Made by a program: the position numbers and the translations under genes
NCBI RefSeq assembly: GCF_011290365.1
Contig: NZ_CP049786.1
Span: 1,798,001 to 1,862,000, forward strand
Origin: Leclercia sp. 29361
Lineage (GTDB): Bacteria; Pseudomonadota; Gammaproteobacteria; Enterobacterales; Enterobacteriaceae
DNA length: 64,000 bases
Direction: 5' to 3'
The notes under the pieces: model-generated
The model's input: only the letters and a program-made list of their open reading frames with translations
Database searches by the model: none
What the model was told of the DNA's origin: nothing
Shown: positions 39,525 through 51,655 of the stretch, piece by piece
How positions within the stretch are numbered: the stretch's first letter is position 1
Layout of the letters: each line of letters opens with the position of its first letter

Positions 39525-40181
39525 TTATAGGTTAATCAGAATATTCCCATCAGAATCGACGGTACCGCTCACAACCTGGCCTGAGGTCATCCTGACGCGG
39601 GCGTTTTGCGCAACGGCCGCATTGTTCAGGGCCTGACCCTGGCTGTTAACGCTAAAGCCCTCGCCAGTGGCGATCACCATCACCCGCTGTCCGGCTTTGA
39701 TCCGCCATGACTGGCGCAGCATCGACAGTTGCAGAGGTTGCCCGGGCACTAGATCGCGCAAGCTTACGGCGTTCTGCACCTGGTTGATATCCAGAATCGT
39801 GCGCGGCGGAAGCTGATCCAGTCTGCCGCGTTTCAGCGTCACGCTACCCGGCTGCAACGCCCCACCCCGGGGGATGTTTTGGGACGCGACAACATAATCG
39901 CCCGTCGCCTGAACTGCAACCTGTATAAACCGTTTTTCATTGTCACAGCGTGCCGTCACGCTCACGTTGCCCCACTGCCGGGTGTTGCCAGGGACGCTGA
40001 ACTGAGGCGTTTCGCAGGTTGGGAGCATGCTGGCTGGCGTGCGGACCTGAACCGACACCTCATCGCTGAATCCTGCCAGTCGCTGGGCAAAAAACGCCGT
40101 CAGCTGACCATTCAGATCCTGCGCCTGAGAGAGGGAGCTCCAGAGGAGCAGGGTTGCGGTCACTCCACGTTTGAATGTCAT
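39525..40181 (-). CDS. flgA: P-ring assembly chaperone FlgA
   Basis: This 218-residue periplasmic protein has a signal peptide (MTFKRGVTATLLLWSSLSQAQ) and a C-terminal SAF domain (VASQNIPRGGALQPG, GQRVMVIATGEGF). It helps FlgI assemble into the P ring. It is divergent from the flgB operon across 161 bases, a region expected to hold FlhDC-dependent class 2 promoters. Confidence 0.94.
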   Translation of the reverse strand: MTFKRGVTATLLLWSSLSQAQDLNGQLTAFFAQRLAGFSDEVSVQVRTPASMLPTCETPQFSVPGNTRQWGNVSVTARCDNEKRFIQVAVQATGDYVVASQNIPRGGALQPGSVTLKRGRLDQLPPRTILDINQVQNAVSLRDLVPGQPLQLSMLRQSWRIKAGQRVMVIATGEGFSVNSQGQALNNAAVAQNARVRMTSGQVVSGTVDSDGNILINL

Positions 40182-40342
40182 ATCGCCCGTTACCGTCGGA
40201 TTACAGAATGAGCAGGATTCTACCTGTAGCGGGTGGGCATCAACGCAATAAATAGCGACGCATTTTGCGCTTATTCCGTCGATGACGGAGACGGGTTGAG
40301 ATTTAAGCTATCCACTGAAATTTTGCCATCAGCGGAGGAGAC
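40182..40342. promoter_or_regulatory. Divergent flgA/flgB promoter region
   Basis: The 161 bases between divergent flagellar genes should carry the FlhDC site and sigma-70 class 2 promoters. I cannot point to a confident FlhDC box by eye. GGAGGA just before 40343 is the flgB ribosome site. Confidence 0.5.
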
Positions 40343-40759
40343 ATGCTCGATAAACTCGACGCCGCGCTACGTTTTCAGCAAGAAGCGCTCAACTTGCGTG
40401 CCCAGCGTCAGGAGATTCTGGCCGCCAATATCGCCAACGCCGATACCCCCGGGTTTCAGGCGCGTGATATCGATTTTTCCAGTGAATTAAAGAAAGTGAT
40501 GGAGCGTGGCCGGGCCGAGAACAGCGGTGTTGCCCTTGCGCTGACCTCTGCACGTCATATTCCCGCAGAGACCGTCACTACCCCGAATACCGATTTACTT
40601 TATCGCATCCCGGATCAGCCATCCCTGGACGGTAATACCGTCGATATGGACCGGGAGCGTACGCAGTTCGCCGATAACAGCCTCAAGTACCAGATGGGGC
40701 TGACCGTTCTCGGCGGGCAGATTAAAGGCATGATGAGTGTTCTGCAGGGAGGCAACTAA
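40343..40759 (+). CDS. flgB: Flagellar proximal rod protein FlgB
   Basis: The 138-residue rod subunit lacks a Sec signal and is exported by the flagellar type III system. The N-terminal motif [19 protein letters not shown] and the C-terminal coiled-coil helix ([20 protein letters not shown]) are typical. First gene of the flgBCDEFGHIJKL run. Confidence 0.96.
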   Translation: MLDKLDAALRFQQEALNLRAQRQEILAANIANADTPGFQARDIDFSSELKKVMERGRAENSGVALALTSARHIPAETVTTPNTDLLYRIPDQPSLDGNTVDMDRERTQFADNSLKYQMGLTVLGGQIKGMMSVLQGGN

Positions 40760-40761
40760 TA

Positions 40762-41166
40762 ATGGCCTTACTCAATATCTTTGATATCGCGGGTTCCGCG
40801 CTGACCGCGCAATCCCAGCGTCTGAACGTTGCCGCCAGTAACATGGCGAACGCCGACAGCGTAACGGGCCCGGACGGTCAACCCTACCGCGCCAAGCAGG
40901 TGGTATTCCAGGTGGATGCTGCGCCGGGTGCGCAAACCGGCGGGGTAAAAGTGGCCAACGTGATCGAGAGCCAGGCGCCGGACAAACTGGTGTACGAGCC
41001 AGGCAACCCGCTGGCCGACGCCAGCGGCTACGTCAAAATGCCGAACGTGGATGTGGTTGGCGAGATGGTCAACACCATGTCGGCCTCCCGCAGCTACCAG
41101 GCCAACGTAGAAGTCCTGAATACCGTGAAGAGCATGATGCTTAAAACGCTCACCCTGGGCCAGTAA
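40762..41166 (+). CDS. flgC: Flagellar proximal rod protein FlgC
   Basis: The 134-residue rod subunit has the N-terminal rod/hook signature [17 protein letters not shown] and the C-terminal [20 protein letters not shown]. It starts two bases after flgB. It builds the rod with FlgB, FlgF and FlgG. Confidence 0.96.
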   Translation: MALLNIFDIAGSALTAQSQRLNVAASNMANADSVTGPDGQPYRAKQVVFQVDAAPGAQTGGVKVANVIESQAPDKLVYEPGNPLADASGYVKMPNVDVVGEMVNTMSASRSYQANVEVLNTVKSMMLKTLTLGQ

Positions 41167-41177
41167 AGGAGAGATCA

Positions 41178-41882
41178 ATGTCCATTGCAGTCAATGTAAA
41201 TGACAGGACGGCTACCACTGGCGTCAGCGGCACCACCGGCAACAGCTCCCTCACCGGCAGCAATGCCTCCGATCTGCAGGGCAGCTTTCTGACCCTGCTG
41301 GTGGCACAGCTGAAAAACCAGGACCCGACTAACCCGATGCAGAACAACGAACTGACCACGCAGCTTGCGCAGATCAGTACGGTGAGCGGCATCGAGAAAC
41401 TTAACACCACGCTGGGCTCTATTTCCGGGCAGATCGACAACAGCCAGTCGATGCAGGCCAGCACGCTGATTGGCCATGGCGTGATGATCCCGGGCTCTAC
41501 CGTTCTGGCAGGCACCAGCGGTGCCGAAGGCTCGACCACCACCTCAACCACCCCGTTTGGTGTTGAGTTGCAGCAGAGCGCGGACAAAGTGACCGCCACC
41601 ATCACCGATAAGACCGGTGCCGTGGTACGCACCATTGACATTGGCGAGCTGAAAGCGGGCGTCCATACCTTTACCTGGGACGGGACGGTAACCGATGGCA
41701 GCACGGCGCCAAACGGCTCTTACAACGTCGCGATTTCCGCCAGCAGCGGCAGCACGCAGCTGGTGGCACAGCCACTGCAGTTTGCACTGGTGCAGGGTGT
41801 GATTCGCAGCGGCGGCGGTAACACGCTGGATCTCGGGACTTACGGTACCACCACGCTCGACGAAGTTCGGCAGATTATTTAA
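41178..41882 (+). CDS. flgD: Hook-capping protein FlgD
   Basis: The 234-residue scaffold caps the growing hook and is discarded later. FLTLLVAQLKNQDPTNPMQNNE is the FlgD signature; the C-terminal half has the FLG/Tudor-like beta domain (VRTIDIGELKAGVHTFTWDG). AAGGAGAGATCA precedes the ATG. Confidence 0.96.
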   Translation: MSIAVNVNDRTATTGVSGTTGNSSLTGSNASDLQGSFLTLLVAQLKNQDPTNPMQNNELTTQLAQISTVSGIEKLNTTLGSISGQIDNSQSMQASTLIGHGVMIPGSTVLAGTSGAEGSTTTSTTPFGVELQQSADKVTATITDKTGAVVRTIDIGELKAGVHTFTWDGTVTDGSTAPNGSYNVAISASSGSTQLVAQPLQFALVQGVIRSGGGNTLDLGTYGTTTLDEVRQII

Positions 41883-41908
41883 GCCCTAACATTTACCAGG
41901 AGTAACTC

Positions 41909-43171
41909 ATGGCCTTTTCACAAGCGGTCAGCGGCCTGAATGCTGCAGCCACTAACCTCGACGTCATTGGTAACAACATTGCCAACTCCGCGACCTACGG
42001 CTTTAAGTCCGGTAGCGCGTCATTTGCGGATATGTTCGCCGGTTCCAAAGTCGGTCTGGGCGTAAAAGTCGCCGGGATCACCCAGGACTTTTCAGACGGT
42101 ACCACCACCAACACCGGCCGCGGCCTGGATGTGGCCATCAGCCAGAACGGTTTCTTCCGTATGCTCGACAGCAACGGTTCGGTCTATTACAGCCGTAACG
42201 GCCAGTTCAGCCTGGACGAAAACCGCAACCTGGTGAACATGCAGGGCCTGCAGCTGACCGGCTTCCCGGCAGCAGGTAGCCCGCCGACGGTGCAGACCGG
42301 TGCTAACCCGCAGCCAATCACCATTCCTAATGACCTGATGTCCGCCAAAGCCACCAGCACCGCGGCGCAGCAGATCAACCTGAACTCCACTGACAGCGTG
42401 CCGAGCATCGCGTTTGACGCGACCAACGCCAACCCGGATTCAGACAGCTTCAACAAGAAAGGCACCATCACCGTTTACGACGACCAGGGTAATGCCCACA
42501 ACATGTATGTCTACTACGTGAAAACGGCAGACAACAAGTGGGATCTCTATACCCAGGACGGCAGCGTCACCAACGGTAAGATCACCAAGTCTGCGCAGAT
42601 GAGCTTCGACCCTAGCGGTAATCTGCAAGGTGTCTATAACTACAATGCTGCCGGTGTCCTGAGCGCTACCCCAAATGCTAACGCCTCTATCAACGTGACC
42701 TCCGAGCCACTGAGCGGCGCGCTGCCGGTGACCTTCTCCCTGAGCTTCCTGAACTCCATGCAGCAGAACACCGGGGCGAACAACATCGTGGCAACCAACC
42801 AGAACGGCTACAAGCCGGGCGACCTGGTGAGCTATCAGATCAACGATGACGGTACCGTGGTCGGCAACTACTCCAACGAACAAAGCCAGGTGCTGGGTCA
42901 GATCGTGATGGCGAACTTCGCCAACAACGAAGGCCTGCAGTCTGAAGGGAACAACGTCTGGTCTGCTACCCAGTCTTCGGGCGTGGCGCTGCTGGGCACC
43001 GCCGGTTCCGGTAACTTCGGTACCCTGACCAACGGCGCGCTGGAAGCCTCCAACGTCGACCTGAGTAAAGAGCTGGTCAATATGATCGTCGCGCAGCGTA
43101 ACTATCAGTCGAACGCGCAGACCATCAAAACCCAGGATCAGATCCTCAACACGCTGGTTAACCTCCGCTAA
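41909..43171 (+). CDS. flgE: Flagellar hook protein FlgE
   Basis: This 420-residue hook subunit has the conserved N-terminus AVSGLNAAATNLDVIGNNIANS and C-terminus VDLSKELVNMIVAQRNYQSN. The central region (about 150-330) is the surface-exposed variable domain. CAGGAG precedes the ATG. Confidence 0.97.
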   Translation: MAFSQAVSGLNAAATNLDVIGNNIANSATYGFKSGSASFADMFAGSKVGLGVKVAGITQDFSDGTTTNTGRGLDVAISQNGFFRMLDSNGSVYYSRNGQFSLDENRNLVNMQGLQLTGFPAAGSPPTVQTGANPQPITIPNDLMSAKATSTAAQQINLNSTDSVPSIAFDATNANPDSDSFNKKGTITVYDDQGNAHNMYVYYVKTADNKWDLYTQDGSVTNGKITKSAQMSFDPSGNLQGVYNYNAAGVLSATPNANASINVTSEPLSGALPVTFSLSFLNSMQQNTGANNIVATNQNGYKPGDLVSYQINDDGTVVGNYSNEQSQVLGQIVMANFANNEGLQSEGNNVWSATQSSGVALLGTAGSGNFGTLTNGALEASNVDLSKELVNMIVAQRNYQSNAQTIKTQDQILNTLVNLR

Positions 43172-43191
43172 GTGGCTGACGGGATAGCTTA

Positions 43192-44741
<1,550 letters not shown>

Positions 44742-44798
44742 GGTGTAGTCCGGTGCGGTTTGCGCTGCACCGGCTCCCTGTTTTCGAAGATGAAGGCA

Positions 44799-45497
44799 AT
44801 GCAAAAACACGCGGCGATTCGTTATCCGATAGTGACCCTCCTGGCCGTTACCCTGACCGGTTGCGCCTGGGTTCCGTCTCAACCTCTGGTGCAGGGTGCG
44901 ACTTCCGCCCAACCCATTCCTGGCCCGACGCCGGTCGCGAATGGCTCTATTTTCCAGACAGCGCAGCCGATTAACTACGGTTATCAGCCGATGTTTGAAG
45001 ACCGTCGCCCACGTAATATCGGCGATACGCTGACCATTCAGCTGCAGGAAAACGTCAGCGCCAGCAAGAGCTCTTCAGCGAATGCCAGCCGCGACGGGAA
45101 AACCAATTTTGGCTTTGACACCGTGCCGCGTTACCTCGAAGGGCTCTTCGGTAATGCCCGTGCCGATGTCGAGACCTCTGGCGGCAACTCCTTTAACGGT
45201 AAAGGCGGCGCCAATGCCAGCAACACCTTTAGCGGCACTCTGACGGTGACCGTGGACCAGGTGCTGGCGAACGGCAATTTACATGTCGTGGGTGAAAAAC
45301 AGATCGCCATCAATCAGGGCACTGAGTTCATTCGCTTCTCCGGTGTGGTTAACCCTCGCACCATCAGCGGCTCCAACACCGTACCGTCCACTCAGGTGGC
45401 CGATGCGCGCATTGAGTACGTCGGCAACGGCTACATCAATGAAGCGCAGAATATGGGCTGGTTGCAGCGTTTCTTCCTTAATTTATCGCCGATGTAA
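44799..45497 (+). CDS. flgH: Flagellar L-ring lipoprotein FlgH
   Basis: ATG 44799 gives 232 residues, equal to E. coli; the frame opens 13 codons earlier without merit. The lipobox reads LTGC, followed by the typical [11 protein letters not shown]. It forms the outer-membrane L ring. [12 protein letters not shown] and [24 protein letters not shown] segments are conserved. Confidence 0.95.
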   Translation: MQKHAAIRYPIVTLLAVTLTGCAWVPSQPLVQGATSAQPIPGPTPVANGSIFQTAQPINYGYQPMFEDRRPRNIGDTLTIQLQENVSASKSSSANASRDGKTNFGFDTVPRYLEGLFGNARADVETSGGNSFNGKGGANASNTFSGTLTVTVDQVLANGNLHVVGEKQIAINQGTEFIRFSGVVNPRTISGSNTVPSTQVADARIEYVGNGYINEAQNMGWLQRFFLNLSPM

Positions 45498-45509
45498 GCG
45501 AGGTGACCT

Positions 45510-46607
45510 ATGTTTAAATCCCTCTTCGGGATCCTGTTGGTGCTGGTGGCAACCGTTGTCCACGCCGACCGTATCCGCGATCTCACAAGCGTCCAGGGCG
45601 TGCGGGAAAACTCACTGATCGGTTACGGCCTGGTGGTCGGGCTGGACGGTACGGGTGACCAGACGACCCAGACCCCGTTCACCACCCAGAGTCTGAACAA
45701 CATGCTTTCCCAGCTCGGCATCACGGTGCCGGCCGGGACCAACATGCAGCTGAAAAACGTGGCGGCCGTTATGGTCACCGCCTCCTACCCGGCCTTTTCC
45801 CGCCAGGGGCAGACCATCGACGTGGTGGTTTCCTCCATGGGTAACGCGAAAAGCCTGCGTGGCGGTACGCTGCTGATGACCCCGCTGAAAGGGGTGGACA
45901 GCCAGGTGTATGCTCTCGCCCAGGGTAATATTCTGGTCGGCGGGGCAGGTGCGTCCGCAGGCGGCAGCAGCGTGCAGGTTAACCAGCTTAACGGTGGCCG
46001 TATTACCAACGGGGCGATCATTGAGCGTGAACTGCCGACCCAGTTCGGGGCCGGGAACACCATCAACCTGCAGCTGAACGACGACGATTTCACCATGGCG
46101 CAGCAGATCGCGGACACCATTAACCGCGGTCGCGGCTATGGCAGCGCCACGGCGCTGGATGCCCGCACCGTGCAGATCCGCGTCTCCAGCGGCGGCAGCA
46201 ACCAGGTGCGCCTGCTGGCGGACATCCAGAACATGGAAGTCAACGTTACGCCGCAGGATGCCAAAGTGATCATCAACTCCCGTACCGGCTCGGTGGTGAT
46301 GAACCGTGAAGTGACCCTGGACAACTGTGCCGTGGCGCAGGGCAACCTTTCGGTCACCGTTAACCGCTCGGCTAACGTCAGCCAGCCGGATACGCCGTTT
46401 GGCGGCGGTGAAACCGTAGTCACGCCGCAGACCCAGATTGATATGCGTCAGAGTGGTGGCTCACTGCAGAGCGTGCGCTCCAGCGCTAACCTGAACAACG
46501 TGGTGCGTGCGCTGAATGTGCTGGGCGCAACCCCAATCGATCTGATGTCGATTCTGCAATCCATGCAGAGTGCAGGCTGCCTGCGCGCCAAAGTGGAAAT
46601 TATCTGA
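45510..46607 (+). CDS. flgI: Flagellar P-ring protein FlgI
   Basis: The 365-residue periplasmic ring subunit has a cleavable signal peptide (residues 1-19, ending VVHA). [20 protein letters not shown] starts the mature protein. Its last base overlaps the flgJ start. FlgA is its chaperone. Confidence 0.96.
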   Translation: MFKSLFGILLVLVATVVHADRIRDLTSVQGVRENSLIGYGLVVGLDGTGDQTTQTPFTTQSLNNMLSQLGITVPAGTNMQLKNVAAVMVTASYPAFSRQGQTIDVVVSSMGNAKSLRGGTLLMTPLKGVDSQVYALAQGNILVGGAGASAGGSSVQVNQLNGGRITNGAIIERELPTQFGAGNTINLQLNDDDFTMAQQIADTINRGRGYGSATALDARTVQIRVSSGGSNQVRLLADIQNMEVNVTPQDAKVIINSRTGSVVMNREVTLDNCAVAQGNLSVTVNRSANVSQPDTPFGGGETVVTPQTQIDMRQSGGSLQSVRSSANLNNVVRALNVLGATPIDLMSILQSMQSAGCLRAKVEII

Positions 46608-47560
46608 TGCTGACCGATAGCAAACTGCTGAGCAGCGCGGCCTGGGATACCCAGTCGCTCAACGACCTGAAAGCCAAAGCGGGCAAAGATCCGGCGGGTA
46701 ATATCCGCCCGGTGGCCCGCCAGGTGGAAGGGATGTTTGTCCAGATGATGCTGAAAAGCATGCGTGAGGCGCTGCCGAAAGACGGCATCTTCAGCAGCGA
46801 TTCAACCCGTCTGTACACCAGCATGTATGACCAGCAGATTGCGCAGCAGATGACCTCCGGTAAAGGACTCGGGCTGGCGGATGTGATCGTCAAGCAGATG
46901 GCGGCCGCCCAGGGCGTGCCGCCGGAAGAGGCCCCGCAGCAGGTGCCGATGAAGTTCGATCTGGAAAAGGTGACCAGCTATCAAAACCAGGCCCTGACGC
47001 AGATGGTGCGCAAAGCCGTGCCGAAAGCGCCAGAAAGTAACGACGAACCGCTCACCGGGGACAGCAAAGACTTCCTGGCCCAGCTCTCGCTGCCGGCGCG
47101 TCTCGCCAGCCAGCAGAGCGGGGTGCCGCATCACCTGATTCTGGCCCAGGCGGCGCTGGAATCCGGCTGGGGGCAACGGCAGATCAGGCGTGAGAACGGC
47201 GAGCCAAGCTTCAACATCTTTGGCGTGAAGGCCACGGGAAGCTGGAAAGGGCCAACCACCGAGATCACCACCACCGAATATGAAAACGGTGAAGCGAAGA
47301 AAATTAAAGCGAAGTTCCGCGTCTACAGCTCGTATCTGGAGGCGCTTTCAGACTATGTCGGGGTGCTGAGCCGTAACCCACGCTATGCGGCAGTGACCCA
47401 GGCCGCAACGGCAGAGCAGGGCGCGCAGGCGTTGCAGAACGCGGGCTACGCCACCGATCCGCAGTACGCCCGCAAGCTGACCAGCATGATCCAGCAGTTA
47501 AAAGCGATGGGTGAGAAAGTCAGCAAAGCCTACAGCAACGATATCGAAAATCTGTTCTGA
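46607..47560 (+). CDS. flgJ: Rod cap and muramidase FlgJ
   Basis: The 317-residue protein is bifunctional. The N-terminal half (residues 1-140) caps and scaffolds the rod. The C-terminal half (about 150-315) is a glucosaminidase-type domain (HLILAQAALESGWGQRQI, PSFNIFGVKA) that opens the peptidoglycan. Glu in AALESGW is the expected catalytic acid. Confidence 0.96.
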   Translation: MLTDSKLLSSAAWDTQSLNDLKAKAGKDPAGNIRPVARQVEGMFVQMMLKSMREALPKDGIFSSDSTRLYTSMYDQQIAQQMTSGKGLGLADVIVKQMAAAQGVPPEEAPQQVPMKFDLEKVTSYQNQALTQMVRKAVPKAPESNDEPLTGDSKDFLAQLSLPARLASQQSGVPHHLILAQAALESGWGQRQIRRENGEPSFNIFGVKATGSWKGPTTEITTTEYENGEAKKIKAKFRVYSSYLEALSDYVGVLSRNPRYAAVTQAATAEQGAQALQNAGYATDPQYARKLTSMIQQLKAMGEKVSKAYSNDIENLF

Positions 47561-47566
47561 AAGTTC

Positions 47567-47593
47567 TCAAGTCCGGCTGGGGGCTGCCGATAA
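47567..47593 (+). promoter_or_regulatory. Sigma-28 promoter of flgKL
   Basis: TCAA-N15-GCCGATAA lies in the flgJ-flgK gap. The -10 is exact and the -35 differs by one base from TAAA, with the ideal spacing. It should drive flgK and flgL as class 3 genes once FlgM leaves the cell. Confidence 0.88.
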
Positions 47594-47635
47594 TCTCCAG
47601 CAGGACTCGTGTCTGAAAGTATAAAAGGAACCCCC

Positions 47636-49282
47636 ATGTCCAGTTTGATCAACAGCGCCATGAGTGGCCTCAGCGCGGCACAGGCTGCGCTGAATACCGC
47701 CAGTAATAACATTTCAAGCTACAACGTGGCGGGTTATACCCGTCAGACCACGGTGCTGAGCGCCTCAAACAGCACCCTGACAGGCGGCGGTTGGGTTGGC
47801 AACGGCGTGTATGTCTCCGGGGTACAGCGCGAATATGACTCATTCATTACCAACCAGCTGCGCGCCGCGCAGAACCAGAGCAGTGCCCTGACCACCCGCT
47901 ACCAGCAGATGTCTAAAATTGACGATGTACTGTCCGGTAGCACCAACAGCCTGGCGACCACCCTGCAGGACTTCTTCGGCAGCCTGCAGACCCTGGTCAG
48001 CAACGCCGAAGATCCGGCGGCGCGCCAGACGGTGCTGGGCAAGGCCGCTGGCCTGGTGAACCAGTTCAAGGTCAACGATCAGTACCTGCGCGATCAGGAT
48101 AAGCAGATCAATATCGCGATCGGCACCAGCGTTGAGCAGATCAACAACTACGCCAAACAGATTGCTAACCTGAACGATCAGATCTCCCGTCTGACCGGCG
48201 TAGGTGCCGGGGCTTCCCCGAACAACCTGCTCGATCAGCGTGACCAGCTGGTGAGCGAGCTGAACCAGATTGTGGGCGTTGAAGTCGCGGTCCAGGATGG
48301 CGGCACCTATAACGTCTCCTTTGGCAATGGCTATAACCTGGTCCAGGGCAGCACCTCCAACCAGCTGGCGGCCGTGAAGTCCAGCGCCGATCCGTCCCGT
48401 ACCACGGTGGCGTTTGTCGACGGCACCTCGGGCCCGGTGGAGATCCCGGAAAAACTGCTGACCAATGGCTCACTGGGCGGGATGTTAACCTTCCGTACCG
48501 AAGAGCTCGACACTGCGCGCAACACCCTTAACCAGCTGGCGCTCTCCTTCGCTAACGCGATGAACACCCAGCACGCAAAGGGCTTTGACACAGAAGGTGA
48601 TGCTGGCGGTAAATTATTTGATATCGGTGCGCCAGCGGTGCTGGGCAACAGCAAAAATAGCGGTTCGGCCGCCGTCACCGCGACGGTAAACCCTGCAGAA
48701 AGCGCTAAGGTGCAGGCCACCGACTACAAGATGGAGTTTGATGGCTCCAGCTGGAAAATCACCCGTCTGTCTGATAAAACCACGGTCAATGCCACCAATG
48801 ACGGTAACGGCAACCTATCCTTCGATGGCCTGACGGTTAACGTATCGGGCGCGGCAAACAATAAAGACAGCTTTATCGTGAAGCCTGTCGCCAATGCCAT
48901 CGTCAATATGGATCTGGCGATCAGCGATGAGTCAAAACTGGCGCTGGCCTCTGACCCAACCGGTGGTGAAAGTGATAACCGTAACGGTCAGGCGCTGCTG
49001 GATCTGCAGAAGAGCAAAGAGGTTGGCGGCAACAAAACCTTTAACGATGCCTACGCCTCTCTGGTGAGTACCGTCGGCAGCAAAACCGCGACGCTGAAAA
49101 CCAGCAGTACCACTCAGGCAAACGTGACGACGCAGCTGAGCAACCAGCAGCAGTCGATCTCCGGGGTTAACCTCGATGAAGAGTACGGCAACCTGCAGCG
49201 TTTCCAGCAGTACTATCTGGCCAATGCCCAGGTGCTGCAAACCGCCAGCACGCTCTTCGACGCGTTAATTAATATTCGCTAA
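47636..49282 (+). CDS. flgK: Hook-filament junction protein FlgK
   Basis: ATG 47636 behind AAAGGAA gives 548 residues (E. coli 547). N-terminal SSLINSAMSGLSAAQAALNT and C-terminal YLANAQVLQTASTLFDALIN form the conserved D0/D1 coils. The middle (about 330-430) varies from E. coli, as expected for the exposed domain. It is the first junction protein. Confidence 0.96.
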   Translation: MSSLINSAMSGLSAAQAALNTASNNISSYNVAGYTRQTTVLSASNSTLTGGGWVGNGVYVSGVQREYDSFITNQLRAAQNQSSALTTRYQQMSKIDDVLSGSTNSLATTLQDFFGSLQTLVSNAEDPAARQTVLGKAAGLVNQFKVNDQYLRDQDKQINIAIGTSVEQINNYAKQIANLNDQISRLTGVGAGASPNNLLDQRDQLVSELNQIVGVEVAVQDGGTYNVSFGNGYNLVQGSTSNQLAAVKSSADPSRTTVAFVDGTSGPVEIPEKLLTNGSLGGMLTFRTEELDTARNTLNQLALSFANAMNTQHAKGFDTEGDAGGKLFDIGAPAVLGNSKNSGSAAVTATVNPAESAKVQATDYKMEFDGSSWKITRLSDKTTVNATNDGNGNLSFDGLTVNVSGAANNKDSFIVKPVANAIVNMDLAISDESKLALASDPTGGESDNRNGQALLDLQKSKEVGGNKTFNDAYASLVSTVGSKTATLKTSSTTQANVTTQLSNQQQSISGVNLDEEYGNLQRFQQYYLANAQVLQTASTLFDALINIR

Positions 49283-49296
49283 GGCCGAGGTCAACG

Positions 49297-50250
49297 ATGC
49301 GTATTAGCACCCAGATGATGTATCAGCAGAACATGCGTGGGATCACCGATTCCCAGAGCAAGTGGCTGAGTTACGGTGAGCAGATGTCCACCGGTAAACG
49401 TGTAAACCGTCCCTCTGACGATCCAATCGCTGCGTCTCAGGCCGTAGTGTTGTCCCAGGCGCAGTCGGAGAACAGCCAGTTCAAGCTGGCCCGCTCTTTT
49501 GCCTCCCAGCGCGTGGGGCTCGAGGAAAGCGTCCTGGCTCAGGTGACCACCGCACTGCAATCGGCGCAGGATAAAATTGTCTATGCGGGCAACGGATCCC
49601 TGAGTGACAACGACCGCAACTCGATTGCCACCGATTTACAGGGTATCCGCGATCAGTTGGTGAATTTGGCAAACAGTACCGACGGCAACGGACGCTATAT
49701 TTTTGCCGGCTATAAAACCGATGCCCCGGCGTTCGATCAGGCGTCCGGAAAATATGACGGCGGTGACACGCCGATCAGACAGCAAGTTGATTCCGCGCGT
49801 AACATGCAGATCAGCCATACTGGCAGTGAAGTCTTTGAATCTTTTACCAGCAATGCTGCGCCAGAGCCGGATGGTAGTACTCCGGAAAAGAATCTGTTCA
49901 AAATTATCGATAATGCGATTGCAGCGCTGAATAAGCCGGTTGACGGTGATCAAACGAAGGCTGATCTGTTGAGTCTGGATATCGATAAGGCGAACCGCGG
50001 CTTGCGTAACTCGCTGGATAACGTCCTGACCGTGCGCGCTGATCTGGGGACCAAACTGACTGAACTCGATGCCCTCGATACGCTGGGCAGTGATCGTGCG
50101 TTAGGCCAGACCCAGCAGATGAGCGATCTCATTGACGTTGACTGGAACGCGGCGATCTCCTCATACACCATGCAGCAGGCGGCCCTTCAGGCATCCTATA
50201 AAGCGTTCAGCGATATGCAGGGTATGTCTCTGTTCCAGCTCAACAGATAA
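49297..50250 (+). CDS. flgL: Hook-filament junction protein FlgL
   Basis: The 317-residue second junction protein, flagellin-like, has MRISTQMMYQQNMRGITDSQ at the N-terminus and SYTMQQAALQASYKAFSDMQ at the C-terminus. It is cotranscribed with flgK 14 bases upstream. It ends the flg cluster. Confidence 0.96.
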   Translation: MRISTQMMYQQNMRGITDSQSKWLSYGEQMSTGKRVNRPSDDPIAASQAVVLSQAQSENSQFKLARSFASQRVGLEESVLAQVTTALQSAQDKIVYAGNGSLSDNDRNSIATDLQGIRDQLVNLANSTDGNGRYIFAGYKTDAPAFDQASGKYDGGDTPIRQQVDSARNMQISHTGSEVFESFTSNAAPEPDGSTPEKNLFKIIDNAIAALNKPVDGDQTKADLLSLDIDKANRGLRNSLDNVLTVRADLGTKLTELDALDTLGSDRALGQTQQMSDLIDVDWNAAISSYTMQQAALQASYKAFSDMQGMSLFQLNR

Positions 50251-50297
50251 CAGTTTTGACCTTTGGACATGACTTGAAACTGGTTATGTTCTGTGTG

Positions 50298-50332
50298 CCC
50301 AATCCGTTCTCGCGGATTGGGCTTTTTTTTTT
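50298..50332. terminator. Terminator downstream of flgL
   Basis: CCCAATCCG and CGGATTGGG arms are followed by a T9-10 run on the plus strand. It ends the long flagellar transcript; the same hairpin overlaps the end of the convergent MFS gene. Confidence 0.9.
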
Positions 50333-51546
50333 CAGGAATTCTGCATTACCGAGGTGCTGGTGCGGGCGTTTTCTGCCAGACGGATAGCCAGCGCTATGCC
50401 TGCGGTCACCGTCGCCAGGGCAACCACGCCCGGCCAGCCTGCCATCGTATACAGCTGACTACCCAGCGCCGAACCCAGCGCCATCCCGATAAACACGCCG
50501 GTGAAGAGCAGGGCGTTCAGGCGACCACGTGCCTGCGGCTCAAGGCCATAAACCAGGTTCTGATGGGCGACCAGACTTGACTGCAAACCGAGATCAAAGC
50601 CTATGGCAGAGACAGCAATCAGGATCAACTGGCCGTGTACACCGAGGGCGGGCATCAGGAACATCAGGGCGAAGGAGACGGTCACCAGCGCGGCACCAAG
50701 CTGGGTGACTTTACCGGCACCGAGTTTATCGGCCAGACCACCTGCAAGCGGCGCTGCAAGCGCGCCTGCGGCACCGGCAATACCATATCCACCGGCGACC
50801 GCGCTGCCCAGCTGATAGTGTTCCATCAGCATCACCGCCAGCGTAGACCAGAAGGCGCTGAAGGCAATAGAGAGGAAGCCCTGGGCCAGCGCGGCACGAC
50901 GCAGCGCCGGGTAGCGACGCCACAGGTGCGCCATGGAGCGCATCAGTTCCGGATAACGCAGATTCGACGGCACCGCGAAGCGAGGCAAAATCAACCACAT
51001 CACGGCGGCAAGGATCGCAATGCTGCCCGCGGCCAGTTGATACATGACGCGCCAGCCAAAGGCTTCACCCACCACGCCACTCACCGTCCGGGAGAGCAGG
51101 ATCCCCAGCAACAGACCGGTCATCACCGTCCCGACAGTTTTCCCCTGTTTACCTGCCGGAGCAAGAATAGCCGCCGCCGGAACGATATCCTGCGCCATGG
51201 TGGCCGCCATACCAATCAGCAGGCTGACCAGCAGCAGGGAGTGGATCTGCCCCGTCAGGCTACAGGCCAGCAGCAGCCCCGCCAGGGCGATGCTTTTTAT
51301 CACTATCAGGGTGCGACGGTCATAGCGATCGCCCAGCGGCAGCAGGAAAAGGATCCCCAGCGCGTAGCCTGCCTGGGTAAGCGTTGGCACCATCCCCATC
51401 CCTTCAATGCTGAGATGCAGATCGGCCCCCATCAGCGGCAGCAGCGGCTGAGCATAGTAGATGGAAGCGACGCTGAAGCCTGCGCCGATGGCGAGGATAA
51501 AAATGACCCAACGGCTGACGGCTGGGGTTAAGGTGCTGGTGTTCAT
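50332..51546 (-). CDS. MFS transporter, drug-efflux type
   Basis: This 404-residue, 12-TM major facilitator has LPLGDRYDRRTLIV as its loop 2-3 motif and YYAQPLLPLMGADLHLS in TM1. It is divergent from a LysR regulator, the usual arrangement for an inducible efflux or uptake gene. The substrate is unknown. It resembles the YgaY-type group, but I give no symbol. The pair is not found at this spot in E. coli K-12. Confidence 0.8.
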   Translation of the reverse strand: MNTSTLTPAVSRWVIFILAIGAGFSVASIYYAQPLLPLMGADLHLSIEGMGMVPTLTQAGYALGILFLLPLGDRYDRRTLIVIKSIALAGLLLACSLTGQIHSLLLVSLLIGMAATMAQDIVPAAAILAPAGKQGKTVGTVMTGLLLGILLSRTVSGVVGEAFGWRVMYQLAAGSIAILAAVMWLILPRFAVPSNLRYPELMRSMAHLWRRYPALRRAALAQGFLSIAFSAFWSTLAVMLMEHYQLGSAVAGGYGIAGAAGALAAPLAGGLADKLGAGKVTQLGAALVTVSFALMFLMPALGVHGQLILIAVSAIGFDLGLQSSLVAHQNLVYGLEPQARGRLNALLFTGVFIGMALGSALGSQLYTMAGWPGVVALATVTAGIALAIRLAENARTSTSVMQNS

Positions 51547-51655
51547 ATGCAGTTCCTCATTTCGGGTGTGTCGCTATTCTTTACCAGCCCGACTTGCGGT
51601 GGTAGCCGGCGCAGTGCTAAAACACTTATACGTGTAACGTATAACCGGATAAATC